Source: Schizochytrium sp. TIO01 (lineage: Eukaryota > Sar > Bigyra > Thraustochytrida > Thraustochytriidae). From it: DNA of 27,500 bases. The translations under genes and the position numbers were made by a program. Shown one piece after another: positions 1-10,725 of the stretch (positions within the stretch are counted from its first letter, which is position 1; the number at the start of each line of letters is the position of its first letter). The stretch spans positions 1,937,501 to 1,965,000 of the forward strand of contig SMSO01000034.1 of NCBI GenBank assembly GCA_004764695.1. The letters are read 5' to 3'. Under the pieces are notes generated by a model, which made no database searches, was not told where the DNA came from, and worked only from the letters and a program-made list of their open reading frames with translations.

Positions 1-440
1 GTGGTAAGGCGCAGGACGTGTATACTATTTCTTTATTCAAGATCTATTAGATATAATCACATGCAGTGATCCAGAGTTTGATCCTTTCTATTTGCCAAAG
101 TTTATCTTTTCAGAGTTGTATCCTTGCAATAGCCGTTCACACTATTATCCCCCCTTACGTTTTCTACGAATGGGTATTAAATTGCAATATTGTTATTGCT
201 ATTCTTCCTAACAAGCAAGATGCTGTAGCTTCCCTTCGCCGTTTAAATTCTATCAGCAGCATACAATTGTTATCTTATATTCTAAAACTCCGTAGTTGTT
301 GAAAGAACTTGAATTATCTCACTATTAAATTGTTTTGTAGGTTGGGGATTAATTTTTCGAATGATAAGGAAGATCAGAGACCAGTCGGTAGTTGTAACCC
401 TTTGAAGGTTTTCAGTATAGCAGCTACGAGTAATATATCA
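1..440. other. Unassigned left-edge sequence
   Basis: No gene can be supported here. Short open frames exist on the plus strand, and the one ending at 509 runs into the conserved repeat that starts at 441. They are low-complexity or pyrimidine-rich, without clear start context. The segment may contain upstream exons of whatever gave rise to the conserved C-terminal peptide in the next feature, but no splice junction could be fixed. Confidence 0.5.
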
Positions 441-823
441 CTGCTGAGATCTCCAATCGAAGGAACTAGTGCACAGGACATTGCTAGAGTTCTTGGCCTC
501 CCTTTATGAAACCCCACTAGACATGAGGTTTACAATAGATCAAGAATAGACAGTCATTGCCGGAGCCAAGAACTAGAAGTGTGAATACACATTACTTACA
601 TTCAAGCATGGTGTAACTTAAATCGATGGTTGGAGAAGTTGGATTAACCTAACCCCATCGAGTATCTCTAACAACTTAAAAAAAAAAAAAAGTCTACGTG
701 AATCCATCTGTCCTGGAATTTGCTGTTCGTGAACTCTTAAAATCAACCTTCTTAAGCCTTCATCAAGCCTCTTCTCTTCATCCTTGCAGCTAACCGCAAG
801 CTAATCAGCATCACCTTCCAGCA
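441..823 (+). repeat. Dispersed repeat L, copy 1, with conserved C-terminal peptide
   Basis: This segment aligns by eye with 9600-10015 in the same orientation, with many substitutions and a few indels. Its first 69 bases encode LLRSPIEGTSAQDIARVLG then LPL and a TGA stop. The other copy encodes the same peptide with two conservative changes (A to G, L to V) and a TAA stop. Downstream, both copies keep a block around CCAAGAACTAGAAGTGTGAA and an inverted repeat with TCGATGG and CCATCGA arms. Both also keep a block around ATCCATCTGTCCTGGAAT. Copy 1 has a run of 14 A at 678-691. The retained peptide suggests the 3' end of a duplicated gene or of a mobile element's ORF. I do not recognise the peptide, and no full-length protein is visible. 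Confidence 0.7.
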
Positions 824-1659
824 ATCACTTTTGCTCACATTTGTAGAACCTCACTTGCATAAAACACGCAACCGGCATTGTGAAAAGTGTAATTTTCCTT
901 AAAGTGTGTTGACCTTCAGAGGGGTCGTGCCGATGATCTCATTTGGTCCAGTTGTTTCCTCACAGTTTAAGCACCAATGCGCATTCAGTAATTTTATCTA
1001 GTTTTAGTGACTATGTCTCGGGATAGGGTTAAAAGCGAGTGTTTGATAGGTGCATTTGAAACTTTCAGAAATAATACAGACGGATGAATTTGTTTGTTAA
1101 TAGTTACACCAATAACTTTTTTCATATTGTCCATCGAGGCTTTTATTATGGTTTTGCTTTTGAAATATCTAGATGGATCTTCTTTGGGATATAAAGATAT
1201 TTAGATTCATAAAACGTTTTCGTGCTGCTTTTCTATATCATTGATATAGAAATGACAGTGAGCATACCCATTGGTTGCTCTTTTGTCATTTTTTTTTCTA
1301 TATATTAAGACGACATTCTTCGTTTACTTTGGGGATCTTGTTTTATTGCTATATTGTTAGAATTTTTGGTATTTCTTTTTTTTTTGTTTTTGTGGTGGTC
1401 ATGGGCACGTCCAAGAGTTTAGAAACTTACAAACACCTTTTGATAGCCTGTTTGCTGAATATTTTGACTTTAAAAAGAGACAAAGGTATGCGAAATTCGA
1501 TGGAGTATTTCTTTTGAAAACCGCGATGGCCACGCAAAGAGAATGTTCTGTTCTAGAATGGTAATTTTGAAAATGAATTTCCCTAGTTGGTATGGACATT
1601 TATTATACGTAAAGGGATGATGAAAAGAAACAAGCAGTAGAGGGCCAGATCCTCAGCTC
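824..1659. other. AT-rich region without a recognisable gene
   Basis: Only short spurious frames are present, including a Phe-rich one from 1275 to 1517 caused by T-runs. I see no splice-consistent coding sequence, no RNA gene and no repeat shared with the rest of the window. Confidence 0.5.
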
Positions 1660-1725
1660 GCAGGTGTAGCTCAGTGGTAGAGTGTCCGCCTGACACGCGG
1701 AAGGTCACGAGTTCGATCATCTGTA
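1660..1725 (+). pseudogene. tRNA-Val(GAC)-like pseudogene lacking the T-stem 3' strand
   Basis: The 5' acceptor strand GCAGGTG, a D-arm (GCTC/GAGT) and a perfect anticodon stem TCCGC/GCGGA enclose loop CTGACAC at 1690-1696, giving anticodon GAC (Val). The T-arm opens as ACGAG-TTCGAT, but the five bases that should close the stem are absent. The sequence jumps straight to CATCTGT, which pairs fully with the 5' acceptor strand using two G-U pairs. A loss of about six bases explains this. A run of five T at 1738-1742 could still stop Pol III. The loop matches eukaryotic tRNA-Val, which normally carries AAC, so G34 is also unusual. It is probably non-functional. Confidence 0.7.
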
Positions 1726-1891
1726 AATCTGATTTGATTTTTGACCATTTGAAGAGTTTTTAACAGACGGAGTAGCATATGCTTCTTAGGTCGTGATCGA
1801 AAGACCATGCTTAAGGCAATATTTTTGCAAGCATAGAGATTGAATTGTAGGATAGCTTGATTCTGCACTAAAGCCAAGGGCACGAACTTGC

Positions 1892-1964
1892 GCTCGGATA
1901 GCTCAGTTGGTAGAGTGACAGTTTAGTAAGCTGTTGGTCCCGAGTTCGACTCTCGGTTCGAGCA
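1892..1964 (+). tRNA. tRNA-Thr(AGT)
   Basis: A complete 73-base cloverleaf. The acceptor GCTCGGA pairs with TTCGAGC, followed by discriminator A. The D-stem is GCTC/GAGT. The anticodon stem is ACAGT/GCTGT with 7-base loop TTAGTAA, giving anticodon AGT (Thr; A34 would be edited to inosine). The T-stem CCGAG/CTCGG closes loop TTCGACT. The internal promoter boxes are intact: A box TAGCTCAGTTGG and B box GTTCGACTC. There is no intron and CCA is not encoded. It lies 166 bases after the tRNA-Val-like pseudogene on the same strand. Confidence 0.93.
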
Positions 1965-2462
1965 AATATTTTTTGTGTGCAAATAGTAATAAAAAAAGTT
2001 TTTTGTATGTGAAAGGCATCCTGCCATTCAAGACTTCGACTCAACTTGATGGCTTGGAGACTAGGAAAAGCTTATCTTGACAACATCAAGATTCTGCAAT
2101 TCTAGCATGCCCCTCATTTTTCACATATCTACAATTGAGTTCCTATTTGCAGTATGTATGGACTTAACTTTTGTTATTATCTTACATTAAGCCTGCGTTA
2201 TCCTGGGCTTTATAAATCCCCTATTGCGGATAATGAGATATTCTAAAATAGTTTCCACAGTGAGGTAAATTCTAATTTTTTGACAGGAACAAAATCTTTC
2301 TAAAATTGGTGCACTCAAGCTTGATTATTGTATGATTAATATTTCTCACAAAGCAAAATAACTATATCTATAGCTACAATTGCTAAAACATGTACTACCA
2401 TGAAAATAAAAATATCATTCTGAAATTTTAGGCAACACATAAGTGCATTGCGATGATTTAGC
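1965..2462. other. Intergenic AT-rich DNA
   Basis: After the tRNA terminator I see no gene, RNA or repeat in this stretch. Confidence 0.5.
1969..1974 (+). terminator. Pol III terminator of tRNA-Thr
   Basis: A run of six T five bases after the end of the tRNA, the usual Pol III stop signal. Confidence 0.8.
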
Positions 2463-2653
2463 GAAGCGTGCAGAGGTACCCTACCAAGGATGGTTCGCTC
2501 AGGAGAAAGTGAAGGAGGAGAACATTTTGTTATTAGAGTTTCAAATCTGAATGCAGGCAGAATAAATGTATCATGTCGGATCGAAGAGTGTCAGACAAGA
2601 GAGCTAGATTAGGTTAGGTAGGCGAGGTTAGACACTTAGCTGTATATAACTTC
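2463..2653 (+). repeat. Dispersed repeat R, copy 1
   Basis: Aligns by eye with 10525-10725 in the same orientation. Shared landmarks in order are GAAGCGTG, CAGGAGAAAG, the block around CAGGCAG then AATGTAT, a TTAGGTTAGG stretch, and GTTAGACA then AGCTGTATAT. Here the telomere-like part is degenerate (about 2609-2632). No open frame spans it. It is probably part of the same duplicated segment as repeat L, which lies upstream of both copies. Confidence 0.65.
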
Positions 2654-5600
2654 GCAAGAAACTAAGAGATTCGTACTTTGCACTAAACAAATTATTCTTG
2701 AGTGAGCCTGTCATCAATGTCGAAGAGATGATTCTGCTCCTTGACTGGGTAGCAGTTTCTCCGACACAACTACAATAATGAATAATGTTTCCTCAGTTCT
2801 ACGAAAAGCACTTGGACAAAGGTTTTTTGACCTCCACGTACGCACAACATTTCTGAAGACTGTTACTTTCAAAGAAATTTAGTGGCATGTAATTATACAG
2901 TTGGTTTGACAAGTAGGTTGGCGTTCTCTGAATGTGAGCTACTTTGAAAAGTAAACTAGGTGACTCTATAAAGAAACGCTTGAGATAATTTAACATGCTG
3001 ACAAACAGCCAGACTTGGCCGGTTCAAGTGTCCACCCTTTGCATAGGGGAAACAAACAATACATTCAAACATGTTTAAACTAGCACATTATATTTTAAAG
3101 CACCGTTACTAAACAGTATTATTTTAAATCATGAAAAGGCATCAGCCTAAGTGTCAGTATAATTTAAAGAAAGTATACTTTATGCATAAACTCGTCTAAG
3201 AAGAATTTAAATCAAAATGAAGTATGACAAGAGCAACAGTTGCTAATGTAATCTCACAATTTCGATTGAAAGAATCGTTCATGATTCGAAAAAGCAACGT
3301 AGTATTTTTGGACAGCTATTAAGCCAAAAGTTTTATCATGCATTGTGGGTCGCAAAGGTACGAATCAAACTGAGATATATAAGGGGGTTGTTGCACGTTT
3401 TGTTATTGTTTGCTGCGACTGCGACTGCGACCCGTCTTTCTGATGATAAAGTAAAACAAACATTTGTAGTAAAGAATGTCGTGTTGTTATTTTAAAATAT
3501 TTATTTAGTTTTAAAATTTTGTATTCATTTCAAAATTTAAAACGTTATTACAATTAAAAGATGAATTTTAAAACATTATTTCAAAGATTTTTCTAAGTAA
3601 GAAGTAAACATTTAAAATAAGCATTCAAGCATTCTATTTATTTTTAAAAATGAAGGGAGAATACAAAGTTAGTTGCTTATTTATAATAGATGATTGTATT
3701 GATCAAACAATTAAGTGCGAATAATCAATTTGCCAGCAAAACGCTCTGTCGGCCTGCATGTTATTTTAACTCGCTAGATGTTTCTTGGCCTGAGAAATAT
3801 CTAATAAATATTTAAATGATTTTGTGAATGTTGGCCCTGTCTAAAAGCTACATCAAACTTTCGTCCTGATTACATAATTTTTATGTCTGACACATATGTT
3901 TGTGTTTTGCTGTACGAATTGCATTGCTCCAAACTCAAAATCGCAACCTGGATTATGAAACTATGAATCAGTTAGGTGCAGTGCAACTGTTCGGGATACT
4001 TAAAAAAGTATGTTCATTACATACATTTATATTAAACTACTTTAAATCGATTCATTAAAACAACAAACCAAGTTAAACATAAAGCCAGCTGGCTTGATGT
4101 AGTATGGGAATTGATGCAACGCGCTGTGCAGCTCTTGCTAGATTGCCGGCGTCAATCTATTTTCCGGTTTTGAAGAATTAAATACGAAGATAATAGCATC
4201 ACTTTTTCTTTTTCCTTTTTTAAAAGAGTTAATTGAAGAAAGAGAAGACAGACTAAATATTTCTTTTAACTTGCTTTTAAAAAGATATTTTAAAAAAGAT
4301 AATATAAAGCTTATCTATCCCTAAACATTTTGAATTGCAGAACTTATATCAATATGTATACACTTTTTAACATAAAGATACACCTTCACCCGCAACATAT
4401 GCTTGTAAGAGCCCTCCGAGATAAAAATTGTGTGGATCGGGTGTTATCATTATATGACATTAACTACGGGGTTAACAAAAGCATCACAAGTTGCTACTAA
4501 TGCAATGTGAATGCTTCATTTTATACATAACAAGATATAATCTTTAAAAACAAAACTGTTGACCTGAAGGTTATCGATTAGATGAGTATCGTGGTTCAAG
4601 CTTGGATAGTAATGAACTCGCAGAGAGTCTAGATTTCTTGTTGCAATGAAATCAATTTAAGCCGGCACCATCGTTCAGTGGCCCATTCAGATTGTTCTAG
4701 CAAGATTGCCTAAAGAATAGAAGGAACACATTCACAAACGTCGTCAATCATTGCGTAAAATCTTTCAATCTCTGCGACTTTATCCTCCAGTTTGCCATAT
4801 ATTTTCAATTCCTAATAGAGTAGGTTTATCATTCAACTTATCTGTAAAAGTTGCTTCAGTTTAGTAAATTTTTAAAATTATTGTTTATAGAATAAAACCA
4901 TTTTAATTTAATGCTTTTTCTTTAAAAAAAAAAAGTTAATTTAAACAATTTATAAGAATAAGATGTTTTATTTCTTATTATTTGATTTTAAAGAAAAACA
5001 TTTGTACTTCAAAAAAGAAGAAGAAAAAGTGAGAAATGATAAAGTAATGGCAATTTTTGAAATGACAGAAATTATCGCTGTAGCCTAAATGAGATCTTCT
5101 TTTTTATTAAAGTAGTCTTTATGATGATTCCGTGGTTGCACCAAAACGAGTCTTAATACTGCGCAATAGTACAGATAGCACTGGGTAGGCAGCAATCTGA
5201 GTTGCTCTGAAGAAACCCACTTGTTGCAGGATTAACTAAAACGTTAATTGTCAAGTTCGAAAATTTATACCATAATAGTAGATCAAGCTTAAGAGCAATC
5301 ACAGAGCAATGGACGCTCAGGTCAGAGAAGAATCATTGTAGAGCGAATTTAATTTATTTTAAATGTTGCCTGATGAGACGTTTTTAATCGAGACCTCAGA
5401 ATGGTTTTGAATAAATATCCTTAACTTGTTTTGAAATTGAGAAGATAGCATCATAAGTACGGAGTGTTCTGAAATGCGTTGTGTATTGTTTTGATTTTGG
5501 GGACAGTTTAGCGAGAGATATTGTGCTAGATACATGCGTGTCGGATGACCGAAACCAATATTTTCAGTTTGTTGAAGCGTTTTCAAATTGGCCATGAAGC

Positions 5601-6812
5601 TGTTCAACGCTGTGTGGTGCTGTGCATGGCATTCTAGAGAAACCACGCATGTCTTTAAATTTGCTTGCTCACGACGCTCTGTGAAATCATAACGATGTAA
5701 ATGTTTTCAACAAGAGGGAACTGTAGAACAAAGAAATTATCAAAATTATATTTCAGAAGATTATCCTTAGAGTGTAGACCTTTTGTAAGACCTCGTCTAT
5801 CAAAAAGCTTTTATAGGGGCTATTTCTCGAATGTTTGGGGAAGCCGCAGTAAAGTCGAGCTTTGTTTTTTTGAGTGTCGATGAATTGGAAATTTTGTTTC
5901 CTGGAGGCAAACACAGTTTATATTAAATATTGTACGCTTGATGAAGGCAACTAAACTAATCCAGTTTCCATCAAGACTCTAAAGTAACAATCATATACTA
6001 TATACAAAGAGGTTCCAGTGTAATGGCAGACCTTGATTAAGCAAATGCGTACAAATCCCTGTCTATACGCATTGACATTCTTTAGAACAGATATAATGCA
6101 GCTTTCTGCAAGCGCCAAAACGCCACAACATATTTACATAGATTCCAGAACCTTTGAAATACGATAATGTTGCAGCTCTTTCGAAGCAAGTCCTCTGACC
6201 AACTGTTTGGTAGCTAAGCACAATAAATTGCCCTCTGCTTTTCAATAAAATTGAAAAAGAAAACTGGTTTGAAGGAGAAAACAGTGCAATGAGGAATCGC
6301 ACAAAGAACAAAAACTACAAATTATTTCATAACTAGTCCGTTTTATGGCTAAGGAAGGACATTTGTCAATTTGGAGATGCCACACAAAGGGGAACTCATA
6401 AAGGATAAAAAAGAACGCATTTTGTGAGATCACACCATAAATATATAAACAAGCAGCTATCGAACGATTTGCAAGTTAAGATTTGACAGAGATGTGCTCG
6501 GGAGGAAGCTGTGTGTAAAGTCCCAATGAAGGATTCAAAAGCACTTATTATTCACTGCATTTATGCACAGATTAAATAATTCGAAGTTTGCAGTCGTCGT
6601 ACAGATTCGAAAGAAAAAAAGACACCCCTTCTCCAGCTTAAAGAAAAATAGAAGGTGTTGCGCAATCAAAAAGTACAATGTCTTGCTTTGACGTTAGTGT
6701 AGGTAAAGTAGTTGCTTGCAATCATAGTTCTCAACTGTAGAATTGCAAGCAGGCTAAGGTTCTGTTACTCCTAGTTAGACAAATCTTCAACTATTGTTCT
6801 AGATAGATTAAA

Positions 6813-7130
6813 CTATAGTCTTTCATTTCTGTAACAAAGTGTGGGAAGAATTAAAAGGAGAAGCATTAGAACTTGAATCAAATCATAGAGATCTGCTCCA
6901 GACGCTCTGGCCATGCGCAGGTGGAGCATAGTGGGTGGTTCGTTTGGTCTTAGCAAACACGCTGGGTTGACTACCTGTGCTTGAAGGCTACGTAGCTTCC
7001 GGTTTCCTCTGCTTGGCCGCCAAAACGAACGATGTTGTGACATCAAATCGCAGTAACTTTGGCTCTGCGAGACTTCGACGAGGCTCGAGCTCCTGCTATC
7101 ATTGGCCCTTCGACAAGCAAGGCCTCCGGT
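6813..7130 (-). CDS. Possible terminal exon of an unknown protein
   Basis: An open frame of about 105 codons on the minus strand lies in the only moderately GC-rich patch of this intergenic tract. It stops at TAG 6813. The frame is open up to a possible acceptor (TGATGTCAG) near 7130, and the first internal ATG is at 7046. The product is rich in Ser and Arg at first. It ends in a leucine-rich hydrophobic stretch (LIQVLMLLLLILP) and a basic tail, which could be one membrane segment. I recognise no family, and no other exon could be linked. This may be a chance frame. Confidence 0.15.
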   Translation of the reverse strand, partial: TGGLACRRANDSRSSSLVEVSQSQSYCDLMSQHRSFWRPSRGNRKLRSLQAQVVNPACLLRPNEPPTMLHLRMARASGADLYDLIQVLMLLLLILPTLCYRNERL

Positions 7131-8480
7131 CTGACATCAAGGCAAATGCATGTTCTCTAGAGAAAGTAATCGATGCTGATTCACAAGCTTGGTCAATCTC
7201 AGTATGTGACTGTTTTGCTCTTGGTTATGGGTTTTGAAATTTGCTGCTGACTAAAGTAATAAATAATTCTTCACAAACACGAGCGACTTCATGAGTGGCA
7301 AGAAAATCAAATAATCATCATATCGAGTGGTCTCAGACCTGGGGGTTATGAAGTTTTTGTTCTTATGCTTTGCACATTTTAGCCAGGATAATAGCAATAA
7401 CAACCTTTTTGAATAGGGTTTCTGATCTGGGTCCTTCATGGTGTAATAAGCAATCACCACAGTCAGCATTGCAAATGCTTAAAGCAGGCATGAATTTCGT
7501 AGTGCATTTTGTCGGACTATATACAGATACTAGTGCTTCATAAAGTGAGAGAGGAAAGAAATATCATTATCTTTCACACTGTGCACGAAAAGCAATCAGA
7601 TCTAGTGTATTTTGGCATATTAGTGTTGCGACAATTACAACGTTGTGTTATATTGTTAAGTTATGACTTCGGTTTTTCGTAAAATGAATGTGTTCCACCC
7701 TAGCAGGTTTATACTGAAGTACCAATAGTAACTTGGTTTAGGAAAAACTAAAAACAAAATCTCGTAAATCACTTGATGGCCAAATTTGTTCCTCTAGAAT
7801 CCCAAATCAATTTAGGTCGCTTGAGAATTTAAATCAAAGTTCCTCGTACTTGCCTTTGTTTCGAAATATGGTAATAATAACATGGCTGTCTTCAGGAAAG
7901 CTGTTAAACATGTTATTTCCTTAAACCTGCTGAAGGACATCTTCAGCATACAATTACTGTCCTATTACCTTGAGAGTCCGCCATCTGGGCAAACGAAGAA
8001 GATGTAAATGAATCCTCGGGCCGGAGAATGGCGTTTGAAATAAACAATATATCTCGCGATTGATAGTTGTGATAAGCATGACCCCTTTTAAAAGCAAGTG
8101 CGACTTTTCCTGTCAATCCTCTATTCACTTTACTGAGATTTTAATGCGTAGTTTTCGTTTGTTTCGGTAAACGTGTTATACAGAGAATGCAACTCCTACC
8201 CCTGACTTTCCCTGGTAGATCCTCCATTAATACAAAGTAATTTTGTTTATTTATTTCTTTGCGCCTAATTTTTAATGTATTGCAAAAAATAGGATACATC
8301 AATTTTGAGATTCCCTACCATTTTCTAAATGCAGTAATGTTGATAGTAAGCCGACAATACCAGCAAGTATGTCAAAAATGAACATATTAACCCCACTTTA
8401 TGTGGTAAACTAACGTCATTGCTCAAATATTAGTGATTCATATCAAAGTACCAAAAATGATTGGCTCGGGGAAAATAATG

Positions 8481-8485
8481 AAAAA
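8481..8485 (-). terminator. Pol III terminator of 5S rRNA copy 1
   Basis: Five A on the plus strand, that is a T5 run on the transcribed strand, two bases past the 3' end of the 5S gene. Confidence 0.6.
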
Positions 8486-8486
8486 T

Positions 8487-8605
8487 AACATTCAACACCG
8501 GGGCTTCGCATGCAGTCCCCTATCATACTACTGACCCGGCCCTACGCGACTTTACTTCTCAGTGCGAATGAGATGAGGTGTTACCCGCGTGGTATGATCG
8601 AATGT
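8487..8605 (-). rRNA. 5S ribosomal RNA, copy 1
   Basis: On the minus strand the 119-base sequence begins ACATTCGATCATACCACGC and ends CCCCGGTGTTGAATGTT. The ends pair as a 9-bp helix I (ACATTCGAT with GTTGAATGT, including G-U pairs). Eukaryotic 5S landmarks are present: CATACCAC near the 5' end, GAAGTAAAGTCG in the internal-promoter region, GGGCCGGGTCAGTAGTA, and GGGGACTGCATG. It is identical by eye to the copy at 21011-21129, while the flanks of the two copies do not match. Confidence 0.93.
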
Positions 8606-9599
8606 GATCGAGTGAGTCGAACTCTGGCATTTATATTTCAGAGCTGTATTTCATTCTTCTTATATAAAAAGTAACAACGCAGCAAGTAGCTTTCCTTCGA
8701 GTGTCTCTGGCCTCTGCCATGAAGACAAAAGCTTCCTTGCAGGCTTTTTGCTACGAAGTGTTTTATCTGTCTTTGTTGAAATACAAGCTGATGCTGAGCA
8801 ACAGTAAAGTTAGTAAACAGCAAGTCTGCTCTTTTTTCGACAAAACAGAAACATGTGCCACAGGCTAACTTTATCAACAAGTGATGAAATTCTGCTTTTG
8901 ATTGACACTATTGAGAAGGAAAAACTGACACATTACTATGTCATGACTTCGTAAGGCTCAAAGGAAGACCTCCTTGACCAGACCATGGTGAAGCGTCAGT
9001 CAACATAGTGATGCGTCTATGTCAGGGAACGAAGGGGACGAAGCAAGCCTGGAAATGAGTTTGCAAGGCAATCCGACAAGATTAGCAAAAAGCTGTAGGT
9101 CCTCTACTCTCTTGGTTGACCTTTCGAGCAATCGATTATTTATTCTGTGAATATTACAAATCTTGAGTGCATGCTTAAGAAATATCTCATGTTTCTTTCC
9201 CAAGCACGAAATTATCTGACATGATTGAAAATTTCCAAAGCTGTCTTGCATAGGTGAATGGTTATAAGTAGTTGCTTTAGTCTAGTTTGCATAGTTTTAA
9301 ATAAATACATTTAGAAAAAAAAAAAAAAAAAATTACACTGTTTTTTGTTGTGGTGTTTCAGTTCTGTGCTAGTAGGAAAGGTGACACTTGTTCACTTAAA
9401 TGATTTCCTTTGCGTCGCCGATATAGTTCGACTCTCTCCTACTATTCATTGTTCCTTTCACAGATGCAAGAAACACCTTACGTTCATGATTCATTCAAGC
9501 AGCTGTGTATCTCCTGGAAAACCACAACAAGCTAATTTCCCATGCTGGATACAAGAAAGAAAGTTACTGGGTGCTACTATTCCAAATGAGTTAACCACC
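8606..9599. other. Intergenic region with an A18 tract
   Basis: No gene can be supported. Minus-strand frames at 8638-8880 and 9000-9251 lack domains and context. A run of 18 A lies at 9315-9332, shortly upstream of repeat L copy 2. The plus-strand frame ending at 9668 runs through here into the conserved C-terminal peptide, but its upstream part is not shared with copy 1. Confidence 0.45.
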
Positions 9600-10015
9600 T
9601 TGCTGAGATCTCCAATCGAAGGAACTAGCGGACAAGACATTGCTAGAGTTCTTGGTGTCCCTTTGTAAAACCCATTAGAAATAAGGTTTACATTAGAACA
9701 AGAATAAGCAGCCAGACTTATGTGGCTGCTGAAGCCAAGAACTAGAAGTGTGAATACACATCACCGACACCCAAGCTTGGTTTAGGTTGGATCGATGGCG
9801 GAGAAGGTTGGATAACCTAACCCCATCGATTATCTCTAACCACATTCAAGAATGTCTTAATCTCCCTAATTACTACATGAATCCATCTGTCCTGGAATTC
9901 ATTCCTCAGGACAGCAGTTCGCTAACTCTTAAATCAACCTTCTTATAGCCTACATTAAGCCTCTTACCTTCATCTTTACAGTCAACCTCACGCTAATCAG
10001 TATCACCTTTCAGCA
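9600..10015 (+). repeat. Dispersed repeat L, copy 2, with conserved C-terminal peptide
   Basis: This is the partner of 441-823. It encodes LLRSPIEGTSGQDIARVLG then VPL with stop TAA at 9666-9668. Upstream residues GATIPNELTT may match AATSNIS of copy 1 weakly. After the stop, conserved blocks include an inverted repeat (ATCGATGG near 9790 and CCATCGAT near 9824). A second hairpin, CTGTCCT/AGGACAG, lies near 9887-9917 and is disrupted in copy 1. Silent and conservative changes in the peptide, with different stop codons, suggest past protein-level constraint. What the parent gene was is unknown. Confidence 0.7.
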
Positions 10016-10524
10016 CACCTAGTTGTTATATCTAGTGTTGCAAAGTTGAATATAATGAGAAGTGCGTATAAAAACCTATGAAGGGACTATCCTAGCACGG
10101 TTGTGCGCATTCTGTTTGCCTGTGCACTCACATGTGTCTCAGCTGCTTTGAAACTAACTCGAACAGTAACCTTGATGTATGTTTGAAGAACAACACAATC
10201 TTCAGTGGGACACCATCACAGAGATCTCGTGGGAGATGCAAACCGCTTAACACTTTCATTAACACTATCAGCATATGTAGCTTCAGTACACGTGTTCTCC
10301 TCTTAGAGGTGTATTGCAAGTTAGCGTGAGGCGATCACCAAGAGATAGCGTAGGTAGAGAAATGAAGGAAAAGAAAAGTTAGAATTAATATACTGCTGAC
10401 AAGGCCCATTGTCAAAGTCTATGGGCTTTGGACTTGTGTTCGGCACCTTGAGATGATCCGTCCGACACATAGCTGTAAAACTTCGATAAGGCATTAGTAT
10501 GTATTGCAGAGTAGCCTGAGCTGT
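10016..10524. other. Spacer between repeats L and R, copy 2
   Basis: No recognisable gene. The corresponding spacer in the left copy is about 1.1 kb longer and carries the tRNA genes. I see no convincing similarity between the two spacers. Confidence 0.45.
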
Positions 10525-10725
10525 GAAGCGTGGAGAGGTAGTCTGACAAGGATGACGAACTCAGGAGAAAGAGAAAGAGGATGATATATGAGTTATCGGG
10601 GTTTCAGGTCTGGATACAGGCAGGAATGAATGTATGATGTCAGTCCGGTACACAGGATGTGTCGGACATGAGGGCTTGGTTAGGTTAGGTTAGGTTAGGT
10701 TTAGACAGTAGCTGTATATTACTTC
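10525..10725 (+). repeat. Dispersed repeat R, copy 2, with telomere-like TTAGG units
   Basis: Partner of 2463-2653. It includes (TTAGG)4 at 10680-10699, perfect here and eroded in copy 1. The rest is colinear with the left copy, with substitutions and small indels. No open frame spans it. Confidence 0.65.

Larger units (their letters stand above)
2654..8486. other. Gene-poor AT-rich intergenic tract
   Basis: About 5.8 kb with no coding sequence I can defend. Very AT-rich low-complexity stretches occur at about 3480-3660, 4200-4320 and 4860-5040. A short hexamer repeat (GCGACT, three units) lies near 3414-3431. A less AT-rich patch at 6880-7180 stands out and is listed separately. Open frames up to 95 codons (for example minus 5359-5646) have no recognisable domain, partner exon or codon signal. 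Confidence 0.45.

Noticed and set aside
9000-9251. A minus frame of 83 codons, and an opposing plus frame with an LRR-like LSSNRLFIL end
   Set aside because: Both are short and overlap each other, with no flanking exon of the 84-base type and no repeat pattern.
9424-9433. A B-box-like GTTCGACTC suggesting another tRNA
   Set aside because: No T-stem, acceptor stem or A box around it.
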